64,000 nucleotides of DNA from Notospermus geniculatus. Lineage: Eukaryota; Nemertea; Pilidiophora; Heteronemertea; Lineidae. Positions 55,325-64,000 of the stretch are shown here, piece by piece; positions within the stretch are counted from its first letter, which is position 1, and each line of letters opens with the position of its first letter. The translations under genes and the position numbers were made by a program. The stretch lies in NCBI GenBank assembly GCA_002633025.1, contig NMRB01000597.1:21765-85764 (forward strand), in the 5' to 3' direction. A model generated the notes under the pieces. The model saw nothing but the letters and a program-made list of their open reading frames with translations. It ran no database searches and was not told where the DNA came from.

Positions 55325-57493
55325 TTGACCACTCTATAAAAAATGTTTAAAATGCAGAAATTTCTCTCCAATGCCCCTTGGCGGCGACATATTCGTTGCT
55401 AAAATTTGGTGCCCACCCCAGGAGCTGACATGCCACTTTTCCCGGCGCCATCACGGCGTGCGCGCCACTCCCCAACCCCAGGGACTAACTACGTTGCATT
55501 CTACGTTGTGAGATACCTTTTCGATGTTTCACTTCTGACGAGACGAAAAGTATCTCTACTGTATGAAGAATACCGCCATCTTGGATAGACATTCATCCGC
55601 GTTAGGAGCACTACTTAATACGTACTGCGCATGCGTAGCAGCAACATAATATCATACTTTCCTTGATCTTATGTACGCATAAATCTATAGTTTTAAGTAA
55701 TTCATATATACAATGATGAATTTTCAAAAAATATGCGTATATCGTGTAATTCTAGACACCATCACCTGGGCACTATCCGGCGGACGAATGGGTTAGTAAA
55801 TCGCCGGAACTGAGGACCCACTTCCGTTTCAAGATGGCGCGTATTGTTATACAGCCGAGTCGGACTCCCGACAAATCCCGAAGTACCCGAAGGAGGCCGA
55901 ACGAGGCCGAGCCGAATGACTACGTTGTCGGCGAATGTACCCAGTGTACCACGTACATGTTGTAATGTTTTTTGTAGTTCATATTGCTGCCGCTAGGCAG
56001 CTTCCTCTATGTCGGCAGCCAAAATACCGGTACGAGATCGCGTACCGTGTTCCTTTAACTAATGATCTCTTCAGCGCGGTACCATACTGGTTACAGGCCG
56101 CCAAAGTAGGGACTGCACTGAAAGATGTGGAAAGCGTAGGTCTGTGATAGTGCACAGAGACTGTGCGTGCACCCTAAAGTCGTGTAGATATGTACATACA
56201 TAGCATTCAAAGAATGTCTTATTTATTGATGTCATTTTTTTTGTTGTTGGTCCATTTCGATGCCTTCATTTAAACGTTGCCAATGTTCATTGTTGATCTA
56301 GGCCTACAGTTATTGCATGTGACGAACTAGCAAGAACGTCACGTCTTTTACCTAAAGGGCCACGATATTGCCACTTTTTGTCGACAGCCGGCGCCACCGG
56401 CGGTGATTGCATCATTCTCCAATACCGTAGTTTTGCTTTTCGCCCGAGTGTTGGAGAATGTATGATTACAATACAGTGCATACGCGGATGCCCTGGGAAC
56501 GAGAGTTACTCTAAATGGGGCGAGGTTGATAAGCGGTAGTTTAACAACATTGTCAATAGAGGTCTCCCCTTAACGCGGGTATGTTTAGTGCAGGAAAGGG
56601 AAGGAAGTGTCCCTTTAAGCCTAGCCTTATATACATAAAACTCGGCTGAAACTAGCGGTAGCTGTCGCCCATGCTCGCTGGAAGGTTTTGCCGACGCAGT
56701 ACCAGAAACTCGATCAACCTCAAACTTGACGCTAGGTGGCGATATGTGCAATGACGTCAATCATATCACCACTAGTGTCGGTGGTAGGTTTCCATCTTGA
56801 AAAGTAGTGCGCACGCGGAGTGAACAGAAGAAATTCTTCTGTTTGTGAAGCGGTCACCCCATCACTCGTTTTCTACGCCTACAATAGATCGTTGAAGATA
56901 GGTGTGTAAAGGTATAGAGTGATACAAACATCGGTGGAGTAGATATAAAGTAATAATAAAGTTATTCTGTTTCATTTTCGACAATATAAATACTGATTTC
57001 TGCAAATAATACCATTTTGAAAAAGAAGTTCGCGTCACGTGATAGACCAGCCCGCCGACGATGACGTCAGGATTTCAAGATGGCGATCTAGCATCGATGG
57101 CAGGTTAAAATTTCGTCCAATTATCAAAAAAATTTCAACGCTGCGTGGAGTATGGGTCAACCTTACAAACTCTCGCTGCCATCCAGGTACCGTTTACCAT
57201 CTGAGAAATAGCAAGGGACCGCTTAGTTGAATCACCCAATCCTATGTGAAAAAACAGGTGGCTGTGACACCTCAAAACAATTTAGGATCTTTCATCTGCG
57301 GCCGAACGGAAATATGTCACCGGAAGAGATAAGATTACATGAGACAACCCATCTGATTCGATAAATCATTCAAGTGTTGAAAGAAGGCCACCGATTGGCC
57401 ATCCAGGGTCAAATATATTCATGTTTGCAACAGGACTTGGAGCAAAGGAGGGTGATCCATCGCGCAGTGAACAACCCAGGGAAGGTTACAGCC
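55325..57493. other. Intergenic, upstream of PDI-like gene
   Basis: A repeat at 56345-56560 is homologous to XPO7 intron 2 (8168-8372 and 14245-14449). The rest, including CpG-rich 55780-55960, has no recognised feature except one weak ORF. Confidence 0.5.
55834..55965 (+). CDS. Possible short ORF or first exon, unknown
   Basis: AAGATGGCG opens MARIVIQPSRTPDKSRSTRR and runs 43 codons to a stop, in a locally CpG-rich stretch upstream of the PDI-like gene. No homology is recognised and no clear donor is seen. Confidence 0.15.
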   Translation: MARIVIQPSRTPDKSRSTRRRPNEAEPNDYVVGECTQCTTYML

Positions 57494-60275
57494 ATGGCTA
57501 GACTTATTTTCTGCAGTATTCTGTTTCTTGTATTGGCCGGCTTGTCAGGTAGGCCTCGAATCTATCTTTTCTTCCTTAGTGATCACCGATGGTGTCATCG
57601 ATTTGGAGTCCTAGATCCGGCCCGTCGTGGATTTGCACCATTGGTCAGAATCCAGACCAATCACAATCCTGCTAGACAATCCCATGATCCATCACGGGCG
57701 CTGATTAAGGGTTATGCCAAGTGACTCGAAATCTCGAAATTTTGACGCAAAAAAATTGACTAACTGCACACAAAATTGAGAAAAAAGTCTCGGGGCTCCT
57801 CGAGAGCATCAGAAGAAGGACCTGAGCCTTATTTTCTCAATTTTGTGTGCAGTTAGTCTGATTTTTTGCGTCAAAAAATTCCAGATTTCGAGCCACTTTT
57901 CATAACCCTTGACTGCCCGCCATTCCAAAACTGGGGGTTATGCAGAACCATTTGCGAAATTTCGGAACATCGCTGCTAGACTAGGAAAGATTCATAATCT
58001 GATATGTTTGGAGTTTTTTACAGAACGACTGAAAATGCTGTGTGCAGTGAGCCCCTTGCAGCTAATGTATGGCACGGCTTAACCCACCGGCCATGGAGGA
58101 TACCTTTATGGCCTAGTGGTTGGCGCGTTGGCCTCACATCTAGATTCGAAGTTAAGCAACTTAGAGCGGACCAGTAGGCCTTCGTGGGTGGGTGACCGGC
58201 GCGTATAATACACTGTGTTCTATAGAATTCTGTTAATATTAAAATGTGGTCAATATTTTTCTTTTCGAATAAACCATAACTACATCCGTCTCCTCATCTA
58301 GCTCAGGCATCGAATGTCATCGAGTTGGACATCTCGAATGTTGACGCTGCCCTCGCGCAGGGCTATACCCTCCTTGAAATCTACGCCCCCTGGTAAGTTA
58401 CAATAGAACTTTAGGAGAAAGAAGATCTTTACACAACCTCGTTCCCAGGGGTCGTTCGCTTTCTGACAATATGGCGGTCGCGTCACTAACCCCTGGCATC
58501 AGCTTTGGATTTAACGCACGTGATTGGTTGACGGGAAACCGTCAAATATATCAAGGAATATACCCAAAGAAATTTTCAAAATATTTTGGATCAAACCAGA
58601 AGGTTATCTATATCCAGGTTTGATGATTTTTTGTAAAAAGAATTTTAAAAAGCACTGGTTAGTATTTCAAATTGATTATTTTGACTCGTGCTGCCACCTA
58701 TACTTAGTCCAAGATTCCTGGATTAGCAACCGAAGCTGATGCCAGGGGTTAGTGAGCGAGTGGTCCGAGGTTGTCTGCGCGAACTATACCCCTGGAGACG
58801 AGGTTGATCTTTACAATGATTGAAATGTCTTGGCGGCCATCTTGATTGATTCGACCCTTGCTCGAGACTGATGTGAAGACGCCTGTTGTGGAAATTGGGG
58901 AGGGGGGGGGGGCGTGATTTACTACCGGTATTTACATATCTCGTCCATCTTCCTTTTAGGTGTGGCTACTGCAGGCGGCTCGCCCCTCATTACGAAAAAC
59001 TCGCCGATTCGCTGGTCGGACAGACAGAACCTGTGATCAAGATCGCGAAAATCGACGGGTCCCGTGGAGACGGGGTGATGGGTAAATTTGGGGTAGGTAC
59101 TTGTGCAGACCATACCATCAGCAACTCGACGCCATCTTGATTCTCTCGCACATGCGCATTGTCTACCTGTAGGCAAATGGTGTTGTGCCACGGAGAGACC
59201 AACATCAGTTGAACAGTTGAAATGCGCGGCAGGCATTTTGCTATCTCATACGGGTTTACAAATAATGAGTGCTCCCTACAGATATCGTCGTTTCGTTTCG
59301 TTACTTTCTGTTCCTGCGATTTCAATAACCCACCAAATACTAGTACATGTACTCTCTTGAATTGCTCAACAGTGTATGGTTGTGGGGCCATATTTATGAA
59401 GCCTTCGCAACTTTGCGTCCACGCAAGTCTATTGTTTGGCTGCACATCCTTTTGTTCACTGACTGCCTTACAATAGATTTGCCTGCACGCAAAGTTGCGA
59501 ATGCCTAATAATGAGTATGGCCCCAGATCTTCGTTTTGTCAAGGTGAAATATTCGACGCCGGTGTAACGTCGATCAGTTCCCCGTATTTCTGTGTTTTTC
59601 TTATTGTTTCCCTCCTGACGGATTAAGCGGCAAACCCAACAATAACCATTCTCGGCCACGTCTATTGTTGGGGAACACTGAGTTACAGAAATACTCACAG
59701 ATGTTACGCCTGCACAATTTAAAGCGCCACTGTATGCATTTAGGTTTTCTATCCCGTGGCGGCCGACGTAACCTTTGACCTTTCGGCAACTTCGTTTATG
59801 CATTCTCGACAAGACTGTTCAAATCTATCTATTTGAATGATCTAAGTTACCAATTAGGCATTGAGACTGTTGCCATACATAAAAGAATGAGTGGACGCAT
59901 GGTACCTTACTTGATGAAGGGTTAGTCACGCTATGACAGCGCGTTGAACCTCTCAAGTGATGAAAAGGACGGCGGCCATTTTTTGTCAGCAAAGGTTTCT
60001 TCATAGCATCAGCCTAGCCTTGGTAGTTTTGTATGGGTTGGACAGGACACCAGGCTTATCACGTTGGTTCCGGATTCCGCCGCCAGGGGAGCGATACTGA
60101 GGCATACCCTATTGTGACACTTTAACTTTTGGGCTTCCAGGCGAGAGGGTTCCCGACCCTTAAACTCTTCGGCAACGGCAAGGAACTTGGAGAATACTAT
60201 GGACAAAGAGAACATCAAGCTCTCCTCAACTACATCATGGGCTGGAAGCAGAGACTCGCGAGCGGTAACCAGTAA
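57494..60275 (+). CDS. Small secreted PDI-like thioredoxin-fold protein (CGYC)
   Basis: Four exons: 57494-57548, 58302-58392, 58960-59092 and 60141-60275, with split codons G|CT (Ala) and TG|G (Trp) and then a phase-0 join, giving 137 residues. The start MARLIFCSILFLVLAGLS is a signal peptide. A single thioredoxin domain follows, with LLEIYAPW then active site CGYC (50-53), VIKIAKIDGSRGDG, and the cis-proline motif GFPTLKLFGNGKELGEYYGQ (Pro98). PDI-family proteins form and rearrange disulfides in the secretory pathway. Most have two or more domains or a KDEL tail; this one is a single domain ending ASGNQ with no retention signal, so it may be secreted or depend on a partner. Intron 2 holds a MULE-type MITE. 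Confidence 0.88.
57708..57912. mobile_element. Fold-back element in PDI-like gene intron 1
   Basis: Inner arms AACTGCACACAAAATTGAG / CTCAATTTTGTGTGCAGTT and outer TTTTGACGC arms. Confidence 0.75.
58072..58215 (+). mobile_element. SINE-like repeat joining tRNA A-box to 5S rRNA-like segment
   Basis: TGGCCTAGTGGTTGG (near 58108) matches a tRNA A-box. From 58139 the sequence GAAGTTAAGCAAC, AGAGC, ACCAGTAGG and GGGTGGGTGACCG follows the internal control region of metazoan 5S rRNA in order. A second head-only copy lies at 47417-47477. Confidence 0.65.
58434..58806. mobile_element. MULE-type MITE, 9-bp TSD, PDI-like gene intron 2
   Basis: Termini CAACCTCGTTCCCAGGGGTC ... CCCTGGAGACGAGGTTG with ATCTTTACA at 58425-58433 and 58807-58815. 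Its sister is 62902-63675. Confidence 0.88.
59391..59525. mobile_element. Fold-back element in PDI-like gene intron 3
   Basis: GGGGCCATATTTATGAAGCC and CTAATAATGAGTATGGCCCC with AACTTTGCGT / ACGCAAAGTT. A left-arm relative lies at 43947. Confidence 0.7.
59575..59680. mobile_element. Partial CAGTGTTCCCC MITE
   Basis: The right end TTGGGGAACACTG and inner GTTTCCCTCCTGACGG match 46331-46536. Confidence 0.7.
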
Positions 60276-60323
60276 GGGAAGTTCAGTTCTGATTTGAATG
60301 TAAGCGTATTATTGCAATGCACA

Positions 60324-60329
60324 AATAAA
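60324..60329 (+). promoter_or_regulatory. Poly(A) signal AATAAA of the PDI-like gene
   Basis: AATAAA lies 49 bases after the TAA stop of the PDI-like gene, which suggests a very short 3' UTR. Confidence 0.6.
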
Positions 60330-60406
60330 AAACACAAAACGAGTCTGTTTTTTCTTGATCAGTGCTTAGTTCAACCCAGTTTGCAATTTGAGCCACGTTT
60401 GTTACA

Positions 60407-61060
60407 ATGAACCGCGTCGAGAAAACGCCGGACAGAGACGCACAGCGAAGACCAACAGAAATGGACTCCACAAGGACATTTTGGGTGAGTAAGGTTTGCT
60501 ATTTTTATCTTCATGGTTGGTTTCTTAGATTCTGGCGATGATGACGTGGTTGCTGGACACAGTTTTTTTTCTCCGCTCGTAGTGGAGTCTTATGATGTAG
60601 GCAGTACGTCAGCGGGTCTAGGATGACTGTTTCTTGATTTGGTAGGCTGGGTTAAGTGAAAGAAATCGAAATTGATATCTACACGCAACCCTTGTCAACA
60701 TTTGACTTGTTCTCGATGACATTCGATGCCTGATCTGAAAGCACACGACGTTTTGGTTGAATTTTGTCCGTGTTTTTGTTTATCTCAGCAGGCTGTGATT
60801 ATGTCTCGGGGTTTGGTCATACACATGATGATGACAGAACTTCCGGGATATTTGCTGGAAATGATTGCAAAACTGGTGGTGGGCACTCTTTTCTTGCGCG
60901 CTCCACCTTCGTGAGTAAAATCATCAAGGGCTCATATCACTTACCCTCGCACTACGCTGAGCGGAGGGTAGTCAAAAGGCGAGGTGATCTTGGCCTTGAT
61001 ATTTCAAAATGCGTCACACCTAAGAAAAGTGATGATTACCTGAGAGAGAGACTAAAATAA
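60407..61060 (+). CDS. Weak candidate two-exon gene
   Basis: An ATG at 60407 opens MNRVEKTPDRDAQRRPTEMD and runs into a good GTGAGT donor at 60485. From about 60788, after a TCTCAG or CAGCAG acceptor, a frame encodes CDYVSGFGHTHDDDRTSGIF, then STFVSKIIKGSYHLPSHYAE and a basic end at 61060. The ATG frame joins in phase 0, but the open frame of the second exon needs one carried base, so either the first exon is read in another frame or the pairing is wrong. I do not recognise the protein. Confidence 0.25.
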
Positions 61061-61195
61061 GGACCAAAACTCTGAATATTGGTCGAAACATAGTGATGTG
61101 TTACCGGGCTGTCTTCCTGCTCACTTGACTTTTATATCGCTAGGTGCAATGCCCTGTTTCCACGAAGTAGCGAACTGACGAAGAAAAATATCTGT

Positions 61196-61624
61196 ATCTA
61201 CTTTTCATTCCACATCCAACTGGCGCGAGTTTAATCATGAGCCGATATCTCCGCAACGGCCTGGTCAAAGTTGGCATACCATATATCAATCGATTTGTCT
61301 TTTTCGCCGGTACAGGCATCATCGCTGTCATTTTCCCTGAAAACGTGACATAAAGTTCTTTCACCAATCAAAGTTCGTGTTTACTGCCGAAATGGCAGCC
61401 ATTTTGAAATGACGTAATGCATCGCGCATGTGTAAACTGCACTGAACATCGTGGCGAAATGAAATGTGTTTTGAGAAAGGGATCCGTTATGTCGGGCTTA
61501 CGCGAAAAATGAAGATAGCAGAGAGATACCGACAAGAAAGACAAGTCGATTGATGTATGTTATGAGAAATTTGCCCCAGCTGTTGCGAAGATATCTGCCG
61601 AAAACCTCGCGGCAATTGGATGTG
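61196..61624. mobile_element. Second copy of the 31262-31671 element
   Basis: Same arms and interior, including TGACGTAATGCATCGCGC and GAGAAAGGGATCCGTTATG. Confidence 0.78.
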
Positions 61625-61659
61625 CTCTTGTTGGGAACCAGTCTACGCTAACGGACAAG

Positions 61660-61842
61660 GGACCGGTATTGCGTGATGTAACGTCGCCGTTGATTGGCTA
61701 GCTCTTTTTGTATTGCCTGATGCAACGAAGCAGTTGATTGGCTAGCTGTTTTGGGATGTGAGGTAAGTAAGGTATTTCTAAGTACTGAGGAGCATCTTCT
61801 GTGACGTCATAACCTGGCAGCTTTCTGCCAATACCGGTCCCT
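61660..61842. mobile_element. MITE, GGGACCGGTATTG termini
   Basis: GGGACCGGTATTG ... CAATACCGGTCCC. Confidence 0.7.
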
Positions 61843-61885
61843 TTCTCCGTGAGCTATCTTGGGACCGGGTACCAGTCTAACTTGC

Positions 61886-62755
61886 TCAGCGTGGTTTTGT
61901 AACGAGTCTGTAGGTTCGCAGGACTAATCGATCATGGACCCGTGAAATAACGAACATGAATCCACTTTGATTAAGTTCTATGGAGGATCGGGTCCTGGGC
62001 AATTTGAATAGCTTGGTGACATGTGAGCTGCCTCTCCTTCGACGAGGCAGACGAAAGCTAACCACGTAGTAATTTCTGTGGACATTCTCAGCAATGACAA
62101 CAATTCTCTCATTGGCAGCTTCATAGGACAATTGACCACGAATTCGTCGCCATCGCGTCACCCCGAAGGGTCGGAATTTGTGCGCGATTTTGTAGCGTTC
62201 ACTTCGCCTGTAGATATAACCTTGTTTTTTATTTTTGTGGTACAGCTCTTCGGCAACCAGTATCACATCCATTGTTTTAAATATAATTACTCCATGCAAG
62301 GCATGGCGATCTTCCCGACCAAATGTCCTGATGTCTACCTTCTCCGTCACACGGACCGAGGGGGTCCCTTTCCTACGACTCGAGCCTAACCTAACGAACA
62401 ACAAGTGCCATTTGCTGTTAGAGCAGGCCACCTTCACGAAAGCTAGCATTTCGTCTCCTTGATTACCGTTGCTCTGGCCATACAAACCATATATTTCGGA
62501 TCTATCAGACCCACATCGGGGTCTGGGAATTGAAATACGCCTTTCCGCACCCGACCTCAAATGTCTTGCTACGATCAAGTCATGTTTTTTACCCATTTTA
62601 ATGTACATAAACGTCATCCCAAATAGAGCTGTTATGCCCCGGTCGTTGACAATGGTAACAGTTGTAAGGTACTTCATTCTAAATGCAGGGTACGTATGAG
62701 GGGAAAAGGAACACTCCCAAAATGCCACTAGGTGGCGTTTCGTCCGGTTATTCAT
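61886..62755 (-). CDS. Unrecognised 289-codon open reading frame
   Basis: An uninterrupted minus-strand ORF in which no inverted-repeat element was noticed. Short beta-strand-like stretches recur about every 50-60 residues (RGITALFGMTFMYIKMG, DEMLAFVKVACSN, HGVIIFKTMDVILVAEELY, ERIVVIAENVHRNYYVVSF, GFMFVISRVHDRLVLRTYRL). This resembles blades of a beta-propeller, but that is inference. It is rich in Arg and Lys. A possible acceptor (CTGCATTTAG, minus strand, near 62680) precedes MKYLTTVTIV, so the true exon may start there rather than at the first ATG. It could be a single-exon gene or the last exon of a gene entering from beyond the window. Confidence 0.45.
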   Translation of the reverse strand: MNNRTKRHLVAFWECSFSPHTYPAFRMKYLTTVTIVNDRGITALFGMTFMYIKMGKKHDLIVARHLRSGAERRISIPRPRCGSDRSEIYGLYGQSNGNQGDEMLAFVKVACSNSKWHLLFVRLGSSRRKGTPSVRVTEKVDIRTFGREDRHALHGVIIFKTMDVILVAEELYHKNKKQGYIYRRSERYKIAHKFRPFGVTRWRRIRGQLSYEAANERIVVIAENVHRNYYVVSFRLPRRRRGSSHVTKLFKLPRTRSSIELNQSGFMFVISRVHDRLVLRTYRLVTKPR

Positions 62756-62901
62756 TCCGCTTGAATAAAGAACGAAGTTCGTTTCACTTGCAGCGCGGAT
62801 CGAAGGTCGGCTCCGAGAGGAGTCAATGTTGAAAGTAGAATCCAGGACATAATCACCGATGTTTTTCCTCTGAAACGTGGAAATATCCAGACTTTATTTA
62901 T

Positions 62902-63675
62902 CAACCTCGTTCCCAGGGGTCGTTCATATGGCGGACGCTTCACCAACCCCATTTTGGTTCCCGAAGCCACCGCTAGGGCTAGAAGGCTTCGGCTCTGGCT
63001 GCCATTTTGTGGCTGACGTCACCGTAACGGTCCATTTTCTGGTAAAATTTCATTCTCTCCGGTCTACAAAACGGCGATTATTTTGACTTTTTGATACAGA
63101 TCTGCAACACATACCTACTCTCTCATCAACAGAAACTTCCTCGGTGCGCCATTTCGCACGATTCGGTGTGTTCAATCACATTAACACCCACGTGGTTACC
63201 GGCTTTCCATTCTAAAAATAGCCCGGGATGTCAACATAACGGTATCCGCGCATGCGCACTGAGATCCGCGACCAAATTTTTGTCGCGAAAATGGCAGCCA
63301 GAGCCGAAGCCTTCTAGCCCTAGCGGTGGCTTCGGGAACCAAAATGCACCAACCCTTGGAATCAACTTTGGTTTTAACGCATTTGATTGGTTGACGGGAA
63401 TAAGAATAATATACCGAAGAATATACCCAAACAAATTTTCAAAATATTTTGGATCAAATCAAAAGGTTACCTATATCAAGGTTTGAAGATTTTTCGTAAA
63501 AAGAATTTAAAAAAGCACAAGTAGGCCTAAGTATTTTAGAAAAAAATTATTTTTACTCGTGCTGCCACCTATACTTAGACCAAAGATCCTGGTCTTAAAA
63601 CAAAAGCTGATTCCAGGGATTGGTGAAGCGTCCGCTATATTGTCAGAAAGCGAACGACCCGTGGGGACGAGGTTG
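62902..63675. mobile_element. MULE-type MITE, 9-bp TSD, with nested element
   Basis: Same family as 58434-58806, flanked by TTTATTTAT at 62893-62901 and 63676-63684. A second MULE-type element occupies 62950-63346. Confidence 0.88.
62950..63346. mobile_element. Nested MULE-type MITE, 59-bp perfect terminal repeats
   Basis: Begins CATTTTGGTTCCCGAAGCCA and ends with its exact complement; identity runs 59 bp. CACCAACCC at 62941-62949 and 63347-63355 is the 9-bp duplication. Confidence 0.9.
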
Positions 63676-64000
63676 TTTATTTATCTCCTTCTTGGCACCA
63701 TTGTACCTGGCGATCTCTTTTTCTAACTATGCTTTGAACGTTACCCTCGTCCCCACTGTTCAGTTGGACAGACCCACCAAACACTGGCATGTTGGCGCCA
63801 AAAGTGAAGGATCATCAATAGACGGCGCTGTTTGACGAGGGATCCAATCGTAAGCCATTACGTTGGATGGTGTATAAGCCCATAGCCTGTCGTAGTCTTG
63901 CCTATTAAGCGGTGTTTGCCTTTATCTAGACTCTCGGAGGGTTGGCAGGCCTACACGTTGAATGTAGCTAGATTTTCAAACTGATTTTAACCAAACATAA

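Overview
This is a eukaryotic genomic window with spliced genes. It comes from a metazoan and looks like an invertebrate deuterostome such as amphioxus. That assignment is inference: the proteins read as close to vertebrate orthologues, and short transposon-derived repeats are extremely dense. Five ambiguous tracts (two of about 650-750 bp, three single N) show that it is draft assembly.

Positions 1-4408 hold only short inverted-repeat elements. Positions 4409-37848 (+) are one gene, exportin-7 (XPO7, RanBP16), which I reconstructed exon by exon: 24 exon positions, every junction in phase, 1097 codons plus a stop when one copy of each exon is used. Exons 2-8 are present twice, as a direct tandem block (copy A about 4660-12540, copy B about 12625-19905). 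The block is phase 0 at both ends, so even a transcript with both copies would stay open. Each copy carries transposon insertions that the other lacks. Exon 14 ends in four 42-bp tandem repeats, each carrying its own GTAAGT splice donor in frame.

Positions 37849-44250 are repeat-rich intergenic DNA with a 1.3-kb minisatellite, a telomere-like tract and several fold-back elements. Positions 44777-48572 (-) are six of the exons of a TspanC8 tetraspanin like TSPAN33; its last exon was not found. Positions 53024-55324 (+) hold a four-exon gene for a 179-residue single-pass membrane protein that I do not recognise. Positions 57494-60275 (+) hold a small secreted thioredoxin-fold (PDI-like) gene with a CGYC active site. 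Downstream are a weak two-exon candidate (60407-61060, +) and an uninterrupted 289-codon ORF on the minus strand (61886-62755) of unknown function.

Mobile DNA dominates the rest. There is one 5'-truncated non-LTR retrotransposon with an intact reverse transcriptase ORF, a tRNA-derived SINE family with about eight copies, a second SINE-like repeat joining a tRNA A-box to a 5S rRNA-like segment, and dozens of MITE or fold-back elements. Many of these have defined target-site duplications (TTAA, TA, 5, 6, 8 and 9 bp). Copies A and B supply natural empty sites for several of them.

The genes do not form a pathway: nuclear export (XPO7), ADAM10 trafficking or membrane organisation (TspanC8) and secretory-pathway redox (PDI-like) are unrelated neighbours.
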